Shown here: positions 22,986 through 35,467 of the stretch, piece after piece
Numbering within the stretch: position 1 is the first letter of the stretch
Layout: every line of letters begins with the position of its first letter
DNA from: Prosopocoilus inquinatus
Taxonomy: Eukaryota > Arthropoda > Insecta > Coleoptera > Lucanidae
Direction: 5' to 3'
NCBI GenBank assembly: GCA_036172665.1
Contig: CM069877.1
Location: forward strand, 28,831,709-28,895,708
DNA length: 64,000 nt
Made by a program: the position numbers and the translations under genes
Notes under the pieces: generated by a model
Told to the model about the DNA's origin: nothing
Database searches by the model: none
Seen by the model: only the letters and a program-made list of their open reading frames with translations

Positions 22986-24254
22986 TTTATACTCATTTCT
23001 GTTACTTAAAAAATACACCTGGCGGTATTTTTTTTTTCAAATTATCCTACTGAGCTTCGAAATTAGTAGGTGGTTAGTGACAATAGGTATATATCGTTTT
23101 CGTTTTTGGAACTGTATGCCTGTGCACGAGTGAATGACTTTTACTGAGTATCTACAAACTATTTTTAGAGCAACCAGTCGTCCCATCTCGTTGCCTATCT
23201 GAAGTGATCTATTTTATCTATGTGATGTTACTTTAGATACGTTTGCAAAAATAATTGTCGTTGTCATCATCAATTATTTGATAACCTACATATATATTAT
23301 ATATATAATATATCAATATGTAAGGTTGCCATCACGATTTGGACGTACTTCACCGTTCAAATTATGTTCTTGTTCTCTTTAAAGCCATTACGGGTAATGG
23401 TAGGTCATCATCCGAATCAAATTGTTCATGCATGAGAGATCCGTCGCCGTGAAGTCCTCACCATCATCTTATGTTTTATGTAAGATTTTTTCCCGAGCAC
23501 GTCATTTTCAAGATTACCATTCGAAAATACATCAACGCTAGTTGAAAATACAGAAAAAGGTACAAGAACTTCAACTGATATTAAAAATAACAATACAATA
23601 GGAAAAACTGCAAAAAGTAAAGGTACTGATAAAGGTACAACTGATTTATTTTCTAATTCTCTTTCTTTGCTTGGATTCCATTCATGTAAAATCTCAATCA
23701 GGATCAGTAGCAGGTTCGTCCTTTGTAGGAGTATTTAAATTAATGTAAACATCATGAAAAACTTCATCAATCAAAGGCCACAGAATTATTAAATCTTTTT
23801 CGATTGGCATTGGTAGTTGATCGTTCGAGATATTTTGCAAAGAAACAGTACTCTACCGTCCTCTGCGCGTGAAATTAATTATTTTCTAATTCGTTTAATG
23901 AAAGCTTAAAGAAATTTGTCCCCCTCCCATCCCATATCAATCATTTAGATGATTGAATTTCATGTTGGATTTCTTTTTTGCCTTTTCTATCATGAGTGGT
24001 CTCTGTCACACTCCAGATGTGTGTGACCACTTACTAAAAGATATAGTTATTTATTTATTTATTTTTTGAAAATTGGCTTTCAACTGATTACATGGAGGAA
24101 CATAAAAGTTACGAAATTATTTTTGTTCTGTTCCCACATGTAACAAGTGCCCTTAGTATATTGCTTCTAAATACTGTTTTGTTCAAAATTTTAATTTTTT
24201 TATTCCAATCCATTCTCGGTAGCTTTGTTAAATAAGGAAATGTCTATAAAGGAA
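22986..24254. other. Unassigned AT-rich sequence
   Basis: No gene recognised. A TA-rich palindromic stretch lies at 23285-23325. Confidence 0.3.
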
Positions 24255-24528
24255 ATAAAAAAATTTTGTTGCGTTTTTGATTGCACTGGATCCCTCCAAC
24301 AGCCTCTGTACAGCTGTTTCAGCACCTGTACGGGGCTTCATCAACAGAAACGTAGCTCGAGAGCTCCACTGCAAGCCAGAATGACTTGACCGAGGATATT
24401 CAATATGCTTTGACAGCAAGCATGCCCGCCTTGCATGGGATGACTTATTATGTAGCAAACTGGTTTCAATTTGTCTATCCTAATGCAGGTGTAATGTTAG
24501 GTCAGAAAGCGACCGTAGGATAACGCTG
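24255..24528. repeat. Diverged copy of the 312-bp repeat, two opposed pieces
   Basis: 24257-24385 matches the repeat in + orientation (tttttgattgcactgg, acagctgtttcagc, cagaaacgtagctcga). 24395-24525 matches it in - orientation (gctttgacagcaagcatg, caatttgtctatcct, aatgttaggtca). The join is a fold-back, as in other copies. Confidence 0.85.
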
Positions 24529-24818
24529 TTTAAACTATTAAAGAAATTGTTAAAAAAAACCATAATAATTCAACCAGACGTATCGATTTGAAAAGTAAAA
24601 ATTCACAATCGGTAATACGCAACAATTTTTAGAAGTTTATAAATAAAACTATTTTTATGCCAAAATATCTCAAAGACAGAAAAAATGGAAAGTAAATTTG
24701 CTATTTTTTAGAACTGCTTTATGTTATATCCATTTTTTTTTCGGCCACGTTTTCAAAAACACTCATACATTAATGGAACAATAATGAAAAAAGTAATTTT
24801 GTGCAACATTTACTAATA

Positions 24819-25152
24819 CAGGGTGTTTGAAAATTGCTACTACAAAAAAAGAACTGGCATCTGGAAGTCCTAAGAAATTCCAAAAAGAAACATTTATATT
24901 TTAATTTTATTATTTTTGTTTATTGTTTCGTTTGTGTAAGCAGCGTTCATTTCGATAACAATGTGCCGAGTTGTTACTGTTGTGACAGCTTGTTACCTTA
25001 ACTCATTGGCGCAACAACAGTTTTGCCGAAATTTTTAGTAATTTTTATCTCGAACACTAAAGGACTTTAATTAGAATTTTTTTTTGCCGATGACTTCAAC
25101 TTACCATTACCAACTACCATTTTTTTTGTACTGGCAATTTTAAAACACCCGA
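24819..25152. mobile_element. TA-flanked MITE with CAGGGTGTTT ends
   Basis: Left end CAGGGTGTTTGAAAATTGCT and right end (reverse complement) TCGGGTGTTTTAAAATTGCC are inverted repeats of about 30 bp, with TA dinucleotides directly outside both. Length 334 bp, no coding capacity. Tc1/mariner-type ends are inferred. Confidence 0.85.
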
Positions 25153-25327
25153 TACAAGTATCCATAAAATTTTAAGGTAAAACAATTTCTTTTGGCTCGG
25201 AATTGCAAGAAAATTATAATTTTTTTAAAGTTCAGGAATAATATTCATTGCTTTCAGAGCACATAATTTTTCCGATGTAAGATTTTGATAACACATTTTT
25301 TCGCTTTCGTTGTTAATGTTAAAATTA

Positions 25328-25567
25328 CTGGGTAATTGAAAATAAGTGTCCGACCCGGCAACCACAGGTAGTACACAAAAAAAGCAAGCAAAAAGTCTAC
25401 ATGCAATGGGGGTCTAATATCCATAGTTTTTGAGATAAAATGCATTAAAAATTCAGATATAAATTGGTTGATGGGCACTAATCCAGCTGTATTGCGTCAC
25501 AAGAGCAATGAACTCGCGTGAAACAGAACGAAACACTAGCGTTTACCTTCAAATGAAACCTAAAACA
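25328..25567 (-). repeat. Partial copy of TA-flanked family M1
   Basis: Reverse complement of the right 230 bp of the element at 12786-13454; starts after TA with ctgggtaattgaaaataagt and contains gttgatgggcactaat and aacactagcgttta. It joins directly to a copy of the 312-bp repeat. Confidence 0.85.
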
Positions 25568-25574
25568 GATAAAA

Positions 25575-25777
25575 TAGAAAAAACGACTTGTCCAATTTAT
25601 TCGCATTTGCGATGTATGAGTGATGAACAGATAAAATAGCGACATCTTACGATCGCTGACATTGCAGTAGGATAGGATAGACAAATTGAAGCGGGATTTG
25701 CTCCTAATAAGTCCCCCATGCAAGGCGGCCATGTCAAAAAGCGATCGTAAGATGTCGCTATTTTATCTGTTCATCAA
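25575..25777. repeat. Copy of the 312-bp repeat with fold-back end
   Basis: + orientation from acgacttgtccaatttattc through the unit start to caaggcggccatg, then an abrupt switch to - orientation. gatgaacagataaaatagcg at about 25621 is mirrored exactly by cgctattttatctgttcatc ending at 25777, giving arms of about 36 bp. Confidence 0.9.
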
Positions 25778-26329
25778 TCTGTTCATTTCAGTCAAAATTC
25801 AGATTATCACACATAAATCCGGATACATTTGCATAACTGTAAAAAAATGAACATGTTAGAAGTTTATTCAGTCAAGAAGAAATCATATTTCTGAAATAAT
25901 GTACGATTTGTTAAGGAAGTATTAACAAATCGTACTTTGAGAGAAACAATATATCAGATCTGCTTTTATTCAAGAATAACATCTGTTGTATGAGGACTAG
26001 ATATTTTATGGCCTGTAATAATTTTTTTGCCTTTCTGTAGAATTTAACTTTGCTTGTAAACAATAATTGGCACCCTTTTTCCAAAAATTACGTATGTGAT
26101 TTTAGAGTCAGACAGCGTTGCCAACCGTGGCAATTCATCACCAAATGGACGATAAACCGCTGTAACCGTTTGGCTTACATTTTCTTTCTAAAACAGCAAC
26201 TGGCGACCAAAATGAGCGAATTAATTTTTATTATGTTGTGAGTGACAATTCTAAAGTACGGAAAAATTAAGTTTATGGCATTTAACAATTTTTTTTTAGT
26301 TTACTTATTTTTATTTTAATTTTTGCTTG
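25778..26329. other. Unassigned sequence
   Basis: No gene or repeat end recognised. Confidence 0.3.
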
Positions 26330-27110
26330 GCCTGAACAAAACCAGGTTGAAATTGGTTGAGCTTCATTTTAATTGATTTTTGTTTCTTTTAATCTACTAT
26401 TAATTTTTCTAGTAATTTTTAATCTTTTACTTATATTCGATGAAGCTTGGTTGATGTCAGTTGAATTGGATTGACGTTGAGATTTGTTTATCTTAACTTT
26501 ATTTCATGTATAAATTTTAACATTTTTTAAACTCTTTTTAAGTATCTTTTAATTTTTTTTTTTTACTTGTATAGAATGCAATATAACATAATAAGTTAGG
26601 AGAGTTCAGTTGACCTTGAGATTTGATGAGGTTCGTTTTAATTTGTATTAAATCTTTTACTTTGATTGGGTTGACGTCGAAATTTTTTTCATTTAATTTT
26701 TAACAGTTTTTTTATTGTTTTTTGATTTTAAATTTTTTTGCTTGAATCGAATAAAATGGTGTTCAGTTGTTAACCTTGAAAATGATCAAATCTCGCTTTA
26801 ATCGTTTATTTTTTAAGTTTTTACTTTTAATTTTTTTGCATTTTAAATTTCTTGCTTCAATTGAATACAAATAGGTTGAATTCAGGTTAGTTGAGTTGGG
26901 TTGACCTTGGGTTTTGTTGAGCTTCATTTTCGCTTTTTTTTTACTTTTAATTTCTTTAATATTTTTTTCTCTTAGTTTTTTACTTGGGTTGAATAGAGTT
27001 AAGTCGGGTTCATCGGACATTGAATATATATTTTTTTTTTAATTTTCAGTTGTGGGATCGAGTTTGGTTAACCTTGACATTGTTCAAGTTGCGCTTTAAG
27101 TGTTTTTGCT
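26330..27110. repeat. Degenerate minisatellite with GTTGACCTTGA units
   Basis: Phrases of the type gagttgggttgaccttgg, agttgaccttgagatttgat and gattgggttgacgtcgaa recur roughly every 80-130 bp between T-rich spacers. It resembles 9290-9660. Units are strongly diverged, indicating an old array. Confidence 0.6.
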
Positions 27111-28586
27111 TACCTTGCTCCCGCCCCGGTAATAAGGAAAATGGACATTTTGTCTTTCATTAAATAATCTTATCATTTGACAAATCCGGATCAACCAGTG
27201 CAATTATTAGTTCGGATTAAAGAAATCCTGCTGTATTTTAGAAATTGAAATGTGTAAAATATCAGTTAGGGATGTGTTACAAACAATTATTTTACCTACT
27301 TTATTTTTTTTTTTTTAATTTATTAGGTAAGAGTATTTTTCTGCTCTTTGTAATACAAAGAGTATAAACATCTTTCCTTATCGCAAGGGATTTATCAACC
27401 AACCTAACCCAAAGGGCCGGTCTCGCCCCCGGGGCCCCGCAACTATTAAAGCCGCCTCTGATGTTAGTATAAAGAAAGGATATCGAAATTAACCTAAAAA
27501 TTTATAAAGGTTTCGATTTCGATTAGGGTTACCACAGGCATATTAACTTCGCTTTGGGTTGCGATTAAGGTTCGAGAAAATTTTCTGTTTTTTATGGGTT
27601 TTGGGTTTTTTACTGTTACGGTGTACACTTCTTACATGTATTACATAATAATTAACATAATTACAGATCGTACAGAGAAATTGGGACACCTGTGTATTTC
27701 ACACTTATTTTAAATGATATGCATTTCGAGAAGACATAAAATATTTCTGCCTTTATTTTATTTTCGACTTAACAGAAACAGCGTCATTAAAGAAACTTCC
27801 TTGAATGGTACATCCTGTATAATGCATATAAGAATGAAAACTGTTGTTGATGTCAACGATTATTTTATTCGACTATTTTTGTGTACTTGACGTTCTTTTA
27901 ATCATTTTCAAATCTATTTAAAGTCAAGTTTTATTCACCAACTTTAAAATGCTAAAATGTTTTTTGTTTTTGTACTGGATTTCTACAGCTATTTTTGTGC
28001 GGTTTATACAACTTCTTAATGCAGCTTTATATTTCCAATTTAACAAGCAATTCCTTTGTTATCTTCAGAGTTTACTTCAACAATAGATATAGAACCGACC
28101 GATCTCGTTGTTATCTCATTACTTTCGAGCTTTGTCTTCTTCAGTTTTAGTTCGATGTCTTATTTTTAGAGTTCTTTTACTATTGATATTTCTTAGCACA
28201 TATTTTTAAACTTTAGCTGTACGCACAACGTGAAATCGCTTGTTTACTACGCAGTAACCAGTATCCATTTAATTAGAAACCCTTATCGTAATCTGAGATT
28301 ATAATAAACTGGTAATTAACTACCCATTATGGGATTTCTGAGAGAATTCCTAAATATACATATTAAGCTGTTTAAGATCTTAAACTCTTATTAATGATTC
28401 CTACTATAATTACAAGAGCCGTACCTATAGAAGGGATAAATTCGAAAAATAAGAAGGAACGTTCATTTTGTATTTAGATTTTAACAGTGTTGAGTTGCTG
28501 TTGTTATACTTGTGGTTGTTCCAATCATTAGGTACATGTTTTTTATACTGATGTGCATAATCTGCAAGTGATGTTTTTACATACCT
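27111..28586. other. Unassigned sequence
   Basis: No gene recognised. A short GC-rich string (gggccggtctcgcccccggg, 27415-27434) stands out but has no identified partner. Confidence 0.3.
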
Positions 28587-29096
28587 ATGGGGCGTACAAA
28601 AAATATTAGTGATGAGAAAAGACATTTAATTAAATTTTTGCTGACCAAGGGTAAACTAAACCAACGGGAAATAGCTAAAACAGTGGAAGTATCACATGCG
28701 ACAGTCTCAAGAATAGCCAAAAAAGCGAAGGAAAACACATTGCCAGAATCAACCAAACAGTGCTCTCGGGGGAACAGGAAGCCAAATAAAGAAGTCATAT
28801 CTGCAACAGTCAGCAAAACGTCAAACAGTGTACTTCAACGAAATTCAAGAAAAAAAGGTGTGTCCACCGGAAAATTACGTCACCGCATTTGTAAGAGTGA
28901 ATTGAAACAATTCAAGAATGTGCGGTCTGTTCATACGTCAAAATTAGCTTTCCAAATGAAAAAGGTTCAAGTTAACTTGATTAAAAACTGTGGAAACTCA
29001 TCAAAAGATGTCTGCAGAAAGGTTTGTAATTTTGTATTGCAAAATTTTCACAAAATATCTAAATATAGAATATGTTGTAATCTCTTAATACGATAA
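28587..29096 (+). pseudogene. Tc1/Tc3-like transposase, N-terminal part only
   Basis: The 169-residue frame begins MGRTKNISDEKRHLIKF and has a helix-turn-helix segment (LNQREIAKTVEVSHATVSRI, about residues 28-47) typical of Tc1/Tc3-family DNA-binding domains. A GRPR-like linker (SRGNRKPNK) and a second HTH-like region follow at about 75-120. No DDE catalytic domain follows; the frame ends at 29096 in AT-rich sequence. It is less than half the usual length of about 340 residues, so it is a truncated copy or domesticated fragment; no expression evidence is available. Confidence 0.65.
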
Positions 29097-30259
29097 CGCT
29101 TCCTATGATGCTAAACCCCGAGATGTACAGGTTGATTTAATATCTTTGTTTTTGAAAAATCTGAGTAACATCAAAATACAAAAACAATAACTAAGTGGCG
29201 TGTGTCTTGTTACGTAACACGAAAATTGAAAATATATTTCTACTTTCTTTTATTTTGACCTATAACCACAGTCAGGGAAAATTTTGGACATTCCTAGAAA
29301 GTGCAAGATTTTTTTTTGCACACGTTAAATCGAACAAAATATAGTTTCCCATCGAAAGTTTGCTTTTGTGAAAACTAGCACGGCGTTCAAAAAAAAAGTA
29401 AAGTGCGGTATCTAACCAAAGAAAATTTACGAGTTTTATTGCCGAGCAATCGTTTTTTTTTTGCTGCCATGAAAACGTAAAAATTAAATTGACTTCAAAA
29501 CAAATTTGATTAGCTGCATGGGGATTAAATAGGTTCACGCTAAATTCAGCAATATCAATTGCACATGTACTAATTAAAAAAAATTTAAAAAAGTTAATAT
29601 AGGTATTCATCATACAGTTTAAACTGATAGGAATATTCCATAACATTTTAACACTGCAGATTTTATAAAATTCATGTATTTTAGCATGCCCGTGCCCCTG
29701 TGGAATGTCACTAGCGTTGATTATAACAAAAATTTGTCCACAATTGTAGATATGTAATTATAAAATATTAAAAAAAAGATGCCATACTTAGAACGTGTAT
29801 TTAAATATAATCGAATTGTGTCAGATTTTTGTGGTTGAACTATACTTGGACATTATGGTTTAACATATGTAGTCCGTTATGTCATTCAGAGATATTTCCT
29901 GTTTTTAAAAATATATAAATGTGTTCGTTGTTTATCTACAGTAAAGAGTCAGAGTAACGCTTTTGTAAAACTCTCTTGTAATTAATTCACTCTTAGACTG
30001 CCCCCACACTGATAAAGCGGAAACGTTTTCAGACAAAACGTTTTACTGCGTTATAAAATAGAAAAAAAAAAATTCTGTAAAAAATAGTTTACCTCTGGTG
30101 CATGTTTTTTCCGCTTAATCATATTGATGGCAAAACAAATCGTTTTTCTTTGAGCGATATATAATATTAAAACGTAGATTAAAATGGTGTCAGTCAAGTA
30201 CAAAATGGTGAATATTATGGTGAGAACGAGAAATGATTATCTTTTTTCGCTCGGTCTTT
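29097..30259. other. Unassigned sequence, unpaired MITE-like end at 29995
   Basis: A minus-strand frame at 29272-29646 has no recognisable motif. The string ttagactgcccccacactga near 29993 resembles a Harbinger-type MITE end, but no partner was found. Confidence 0.3.
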
Positions 30260-30745
30260 GTTTAGATGAAATAATTGTATTCACATACTGCGGCGGAGGC
30301 GAGCAAACTACTTTCTGATATACCAGTCTTGGTATTTGACCAGCTATCGTCGCTACTTCACATCTTAACTTATAAGAATTTTTAGCAGTAAAACTAACTC
30401 TTTTCCGCCCACAAATTTGGCACCTGTAGAGTTATAATGTTCGGCAGCATTATTGTCCATATTTAAAAGAAGACTTTCTACATTATTAATTAGACGTTGG
30501 TATATTGATGTAATGTTATTTAATAAGCCGGAATTTTGCATTATAGGTATGCTATCTGTTGCTAAAGTCGTCGATTTACAAAAATAAGGACTACAATTGT
30601 CATGTTGCCCAAATAAATGAAAAGGGCAATTGAAGGTATCTCGCTTTACGTCCCTAGTCTAAATGGTTTGGTTTAGCCCCTTACAATTCTCCACGACAAA
30701 TTTAATAGTGGATGTGATTCCATACGTCAGCTTTTTTATGAAATT
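30260..30745 (-). pseudogene. Mutator-like transposase-domain protein, 3' part (relic)
   Basis: On the minus strand the translation contains FNCPFHLFGQHDNCSPYFC, then NNVESLLLNMDNNAAEHYNS, AKFVGGK and, after a one-base frameshift, CEVATIAGQIPRLVYQKVVC. These match the layout of the arthropod proteins carrying the Mutator-like transposase domain, often found next to YqaJ-type nucleases. Stops and the frameshift show it is dead. The 5' part lies at 31018-31270 with an RT fragment between. The family name rests on recalled similarity. Confidence 0.6.
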
Positions 30746-30747
30746 GT

Positions 30748-30990
30748 TCAACATGTTTCTTTAAAAAAAAATTTAATCCAGGTATTACTAACTCCTCTTA
30801 TACCGTAAGAATTAAGTTTCTCAATTAAAATTGGGTGGCTAACACAATCAAAAGCTTTACTGATGTCGCAGAAGATCCCTACAGGGCACTCTCCTTCATC
30901 TATATGCTTCAGTACAGATTCATACCATGCGTGGATTGCAGAATTAGTTGATTTGTTGGGCATAAATCCGTGTTGACAATTATTAATTAC
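30748..30990 (-). pseudogene. Jockey-like RT fragment within the Mutator-like relic
   Basis: Minus-strand residues HGFMPNKSTNSAIHAWYE, then CPVGIFCDISKAFDCVSHPI and IEKLNSYGIRG are the RT finger/palm block preceding the catalytic site in Jockey/R1-type LINEs. It ends abruptly. It lies between two parts of a Mutator-like protein on the same strand. Confidence 0.85.
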
Positions 30991-31017
30991 ATAAATAAAT
31001 ACATAATATTAAAAAAT

Positions 31018-31270
31018 CACTTACCACTCCTGAATTGGCATCTTAAGTAACTTTATAGGTTCGTTTACTTCAGGCTCCATCAGCAATAACTGTAGTATAT
31101 GGAATACCATCACAATCGATGTTGCCTCTTGCAATTCCCATTTGTTTCTCTTCTTGACGACCAGCTTGCTCTACAGTTTCCTACGTAATAGAGTAAATAA
31201 CTTCTGATAAATCGTCTTGTAATTTATAATACAATTTCCAAAGGACCCTTCTATTTGCCTACATGTTAAT
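31018..31270 (-). pseudogene. Mutator-like transposase-domain protein, 5' part (relic)
   Basis: Minus-strand reading gives TCRQIEGSFGKLYYKLQDDL, then MGIARGNIDCDGIPYTTVIA followed by DGA-stop-SKRTYK. The last phrase corresponds to the conserved DGxWSKRSY motif of this protein family, with Trp changed to a stop. It continues, after a gap holding an RT fragment, at 30260-30745. Confidence 0.55.
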
Positions 31271-33394
31271 CCGGATGAAATAGTGCCAAGAACCACTAAT
31301 GTGTTTGAGTTCATGGGCACATTATTGTCTTTAGTTGCGAGCGTTTGTGTCTTCAGGCAACATTTGCATTCAATTACAAATCCTATCCTTTTCTCGTTAA
31401 TTATTTTTAGTTATTTATGGAGTCTATTCTGTACCAAAACCGATAAATTTAAAGGGGTGTTTAACTTTGTTGCTACGGTAACAACCAATCAAGGGATTGT
31501 ATTTTAAATTTTAAAGGGCCTCTAAATTTTAAAAGTCTGTTAATAAGTTACAGAATCCGATCCCTATTATTTGCTCAAAATTATTTAAGGTTGTTACTGG
31601 TCCAGATTGTTTCAGCTGCATAACACTGGGCGCGCTATGTCACCTAAACCCGTCCATTTCTCTCCTAGTTTTTTTACTGCTACGGTCGACCTGAATTTTT
31701 GATTTTTTTTAAATCTTGATTTCATTTAAGGATAGGAAATATGATTGAATGATCAAAGGGTTGTTTAATAGTAATTATCATTAAACTGGTTAATACATAT
31801 TTTCCAGAATTAAAGGATTAAAGGATTTGAAATCATCTCATGTAAATTATAAATACCTGTTAGGAAGACCTGTGACAAATATTTAGGAACAAATTTAAAT
31901 ATTTAAGACTTTAATTACAAATATTTGGATATAAATTGATTTAATACATAACATACATAGAAATTGTAATAAATTTGTCGTTTTTGTATACCTACGTGAC
32001 TTATCTAATACGTAACTTATATTTATCTATCTTTTAAGAGGTCCGCGTTTGTTGATCCTGAATGAGTCACTTTTAATTTTCTGTGACCGAAATTGCTGCA
32101 AATTTGTATGCGGTAAATACAAGAAATTTTATGAAATTTCAATAACATTTTATGGTATTGGTTTTACGGGGCACCCGACTCTCCATCCTCTAGAAAAGGT
32201 TTATCACGGAATACATTCGACTTGGTCTGCATCGCATGCAATAGATTTTACACTACTGTCGAAAACTTTTAAGACGAAAAGCAGTAAATCTGTTGGAATT
32301 TGAGCCTTATTGAAATAACCCGTCTGAATTTAGAACCTATTGCATTTGATCCTCCTCCCCGTTTCTCTCTCTCTCTCTCCCTCTTGACCAAGGGATGAGC
32401 AGGGTCTTAAAATTCATTCACGAGAGCAGGTAATCTGTTAAGCATTGAATAAGGAAATTCCAGGTAATGAGAACTGCCTAATTTGTAATGTATTGTGACA
32501 GTAATTATTAATAAAATTAATTCATATTCAAAGTTATATATTGTGAAGTCATGTTTAGTTTGTTAATTGTTTTTAGTTTAATGTTAATAAATATAATACC
32601 TACCCGGGTTTTGTTATATTCTGTTTTTTTTTATATGATTCAATTTAGATTTTCATATTTACATTGTTAACAAAATTGAAAGATATTAAATCAAAATGTT
32701 TTAAACTGCCATAAGTTCGGAATGTATTTAAATTTAAGTTTGAACGTGTTATTGTTGTTGAATAATAAATAAACGAAGTGATCAGAAAAGGAAAATACTT
32801 TTTATGTTTCATGTGTTGCAATTAAAAATTTCCAACGCTAATTTAGATCAAACTATTATACAGAATCAAACAGAACGAGTTAATTAAAACAAAATTATTT
32901 TATTATCCTATTTTTTCTGTATAAATCGAATGAGTAACAAAGTATTTTTAATGACACATTAATTTTTAATTGGACTTATACGTTTTCATAATCAGACTTT
33001 AAGGAAGCGTTAAGTCAATTTAAGAATGGGGAAACAAATGTATTTTTTTTAAATTAGTTAGTTAAAATTACTTTAAAATTAAAATCCTATTATGAAATCG
33101 GACCTTACTGTTATATTAATTAATTCATGAAAACGTATGACAAAAAATATTCTTAAAAGTGATGCAAATTTCTGTTAATGAAACCGGTAATTTAAATACA
33201 AATTGAAGAATTTAAGCACCTAATAAGAAAATGAAAATTAATACTAAGTAGGATATTGTCCCTAATATTTAATTCTGTTTAATTATCTTGCGCAGATAGG
33301 ATTTTATACTTCTACATCCTATTACATTTGTAAAATGTTTGTATTCTGGAAAATTTCTGGTAGTACCATGTATTATCCCAATTTAATGTGTAGG
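31271..33394. other. Unassigned AT-rich sequence
   Basis: No gene recognised. A short (CT)n tract lies at 32363-32379. A frame at 32049-32303 has no known motif. Confidence 0.3.
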
Positions 33395-33607
33395 TACATA
33401 GAGAAAAATCAATAGTAAAAAGTAACACAAATTGTAGTTAGAATGAAGGCAGAAACAAATTGTAGAAAATATTCGCGCAATTGTCGGACTATTTACTACA
33501 ATTGTGCTATATTTATTAATATTTATATTTTATTACTAACATTTACTACATCATTCATTCTGACTACCATTTGTGTTACTTTTTACTATTGATTTTTCTC
33601 TGTGCAT
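33395..33607. repeat. Fold-back MITE with about 55-bp arms
   Basis: The arm from 33395 (agagaaaaatcaatagtaaa then aagtaacacaaa) is mirrored by 33553-33607 (ttactttttactattgattt then ttctctg). The AT-rich loop is about 100 bp. TA dinucleotides lie near both ends, but boundaries are approximate. Confidence 0.8.
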
Positions 33608-35181
33608 AAAAAGCTGCGAACTAATTGTCCTTTAGTATTGAACAATTTCTTGTGTCGGAAAGTTTTGTTTAATTTCGTTATGAAATGGAACGCAGCACAC
33701 ATACTACCGAAAGACATAATCATTCCATTGTATATTGTCATAAGACCAACGATGCCTGTTATTATTACTGGAAAGAGGTAACCAATATTTATTTATTTGT
33801 TAAGGTTCATAATTGCAAAGCACAGATATTTATACGGCCAGGGGTATTTAATTTCGTCTTAAAACTTTTCGACATCCCTGTACGTCAACCGTTTCTCTCT
33901 GTACTTCGAACTTTAGTTACTCTCTCGCCTATTTTACAACACCGAAGCAGGATTCCCCTCTTAGGATGTAAGAAAAAATTGATTTCATAACTACTTGATA
34001 TTTTCTTCTTATTACCCATTTTATTGCAGGCTGATATTTTTGTCAAAACTTCTGAGACATCCGTTATTTGCCCAACAAGGGTTTGGTCAAAAACTATTTG
34101 CCTAAGAAAATAGTGTTTAAATATGCAAAGGTTTTGCCTAGGGAAATATTATTTACCAAAAGTTTATTTGCCTGTGACCTATACATCAAATATAAATGTA
34201 TACATTTGCTTAAAAATTTCGAAACCAAAGTAGTAAAACAGTTCGAATTAGAATTCCATTGAAATGTACTAAAACCATTGCTCGCAGAATTCTGAAAAGA
34301 TTGTTGTCTTATTTAATCTTGTTAATTTATCGTCGTTAATAATTAATTGACAGTCTACTTTAGGGCCCTTTGTTTTCAATGGCTAGTTTTAAGAGGGATG
34401 TAAACTTGCAGCACAAGAAAATGCGTCTTGTATTAAAACGGAAGGATAGTTCTCAAATACGCATCTCGTTTTTAACACTGCATTCATTGTGAGGTCGTTA
34501 AATAAACATGTCCAATTAATTAGAATAAATACACATAAAGGCGCTCTTATCATAAACTTGACTGTGTAATTAACTGGATCAATGACTAGAACAACATGCC
34601 ACGTGTTGTCGGATCAAACATTATCTTCGGCCAATTTAGGTACTTAGATCCTTATCGGGAGCAGATGAGAAGGGTCCGGCCATGTGAATCAATTAATCTG
34701 TCAGGGTGACTTAACGGGCTGTTTTGCAGTCATCTGTCGGGAGCGTACTTTATTATTTAGGGCCATCGAGCCGGATACACCGCGGTGACGACCCCAACAG
34801 CCAACGTGCACAGCTGCCTCTGTCTGTATCTGTTGCCCTCAAACACAGACAAGCCAGCCAGCACGTTTACGTTCTGTGTCACAGCCCATCCCTTGTGTAT
34901 CGATTTGTTAACACGCCGTTTACAAGCCATGTGTGTGCCGCTTGAATTAACCTGGCATCATGGATTAACACTGTAAGCACAGTGGCGTACACAAACACCC
35001 ATACAACAAAAACTTTCAGGATATCATCCTTGCCATAGGTACATTTGTGGATATATCGAACTTGTACGAATGTATACGTATCCTCAAAAGGGTACGTCTT
35101 GAAATAGACTGTAAATATGGGGTTCGTCTTGAAATAGACTGTAATTATGATGTTCATTGTAATTCTCTCTCTGTAAATCTC
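33608..35181. other. Unassigned intronic sequence, with a less AT-rich stretch at 34600-34960
   Basis: No coding gene recognised. At 34600-34960 base composition is more balanced and E-box-like CACGTG (34600) and CAGCTG sites occur; it may be a regulatory element, which sequence alone cannot show. A 31-bp phrase (gtcttgaaatagactgtaa) occurs twice in tandem at 35094-35156. Confidence 0.3.
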
Positions 35182-35467
35182 TAATGGCCGGTTTCTAGAA
35201 TATTTTGTTTTTAATCCGATAGTTATTGATTCGATAAATTTATCGAATCGATAAAGTCAAAACACGTTTCTCAAACAAAACTTTTCACAAGTTATCACTT
35301 CCATAACTAACGATTCGTTAAGCACTTTATTCAATACACAACAGATGGCGATTGTGTTTGTGACTTTTTTCAGGATACATAATTTGGTAATAATAATTAT
35401 CAAAATATATATTACTAGCGACGTTACTGGCGCTTGAAAGTTACAGCTGTGGTCATCACTAATCGCT

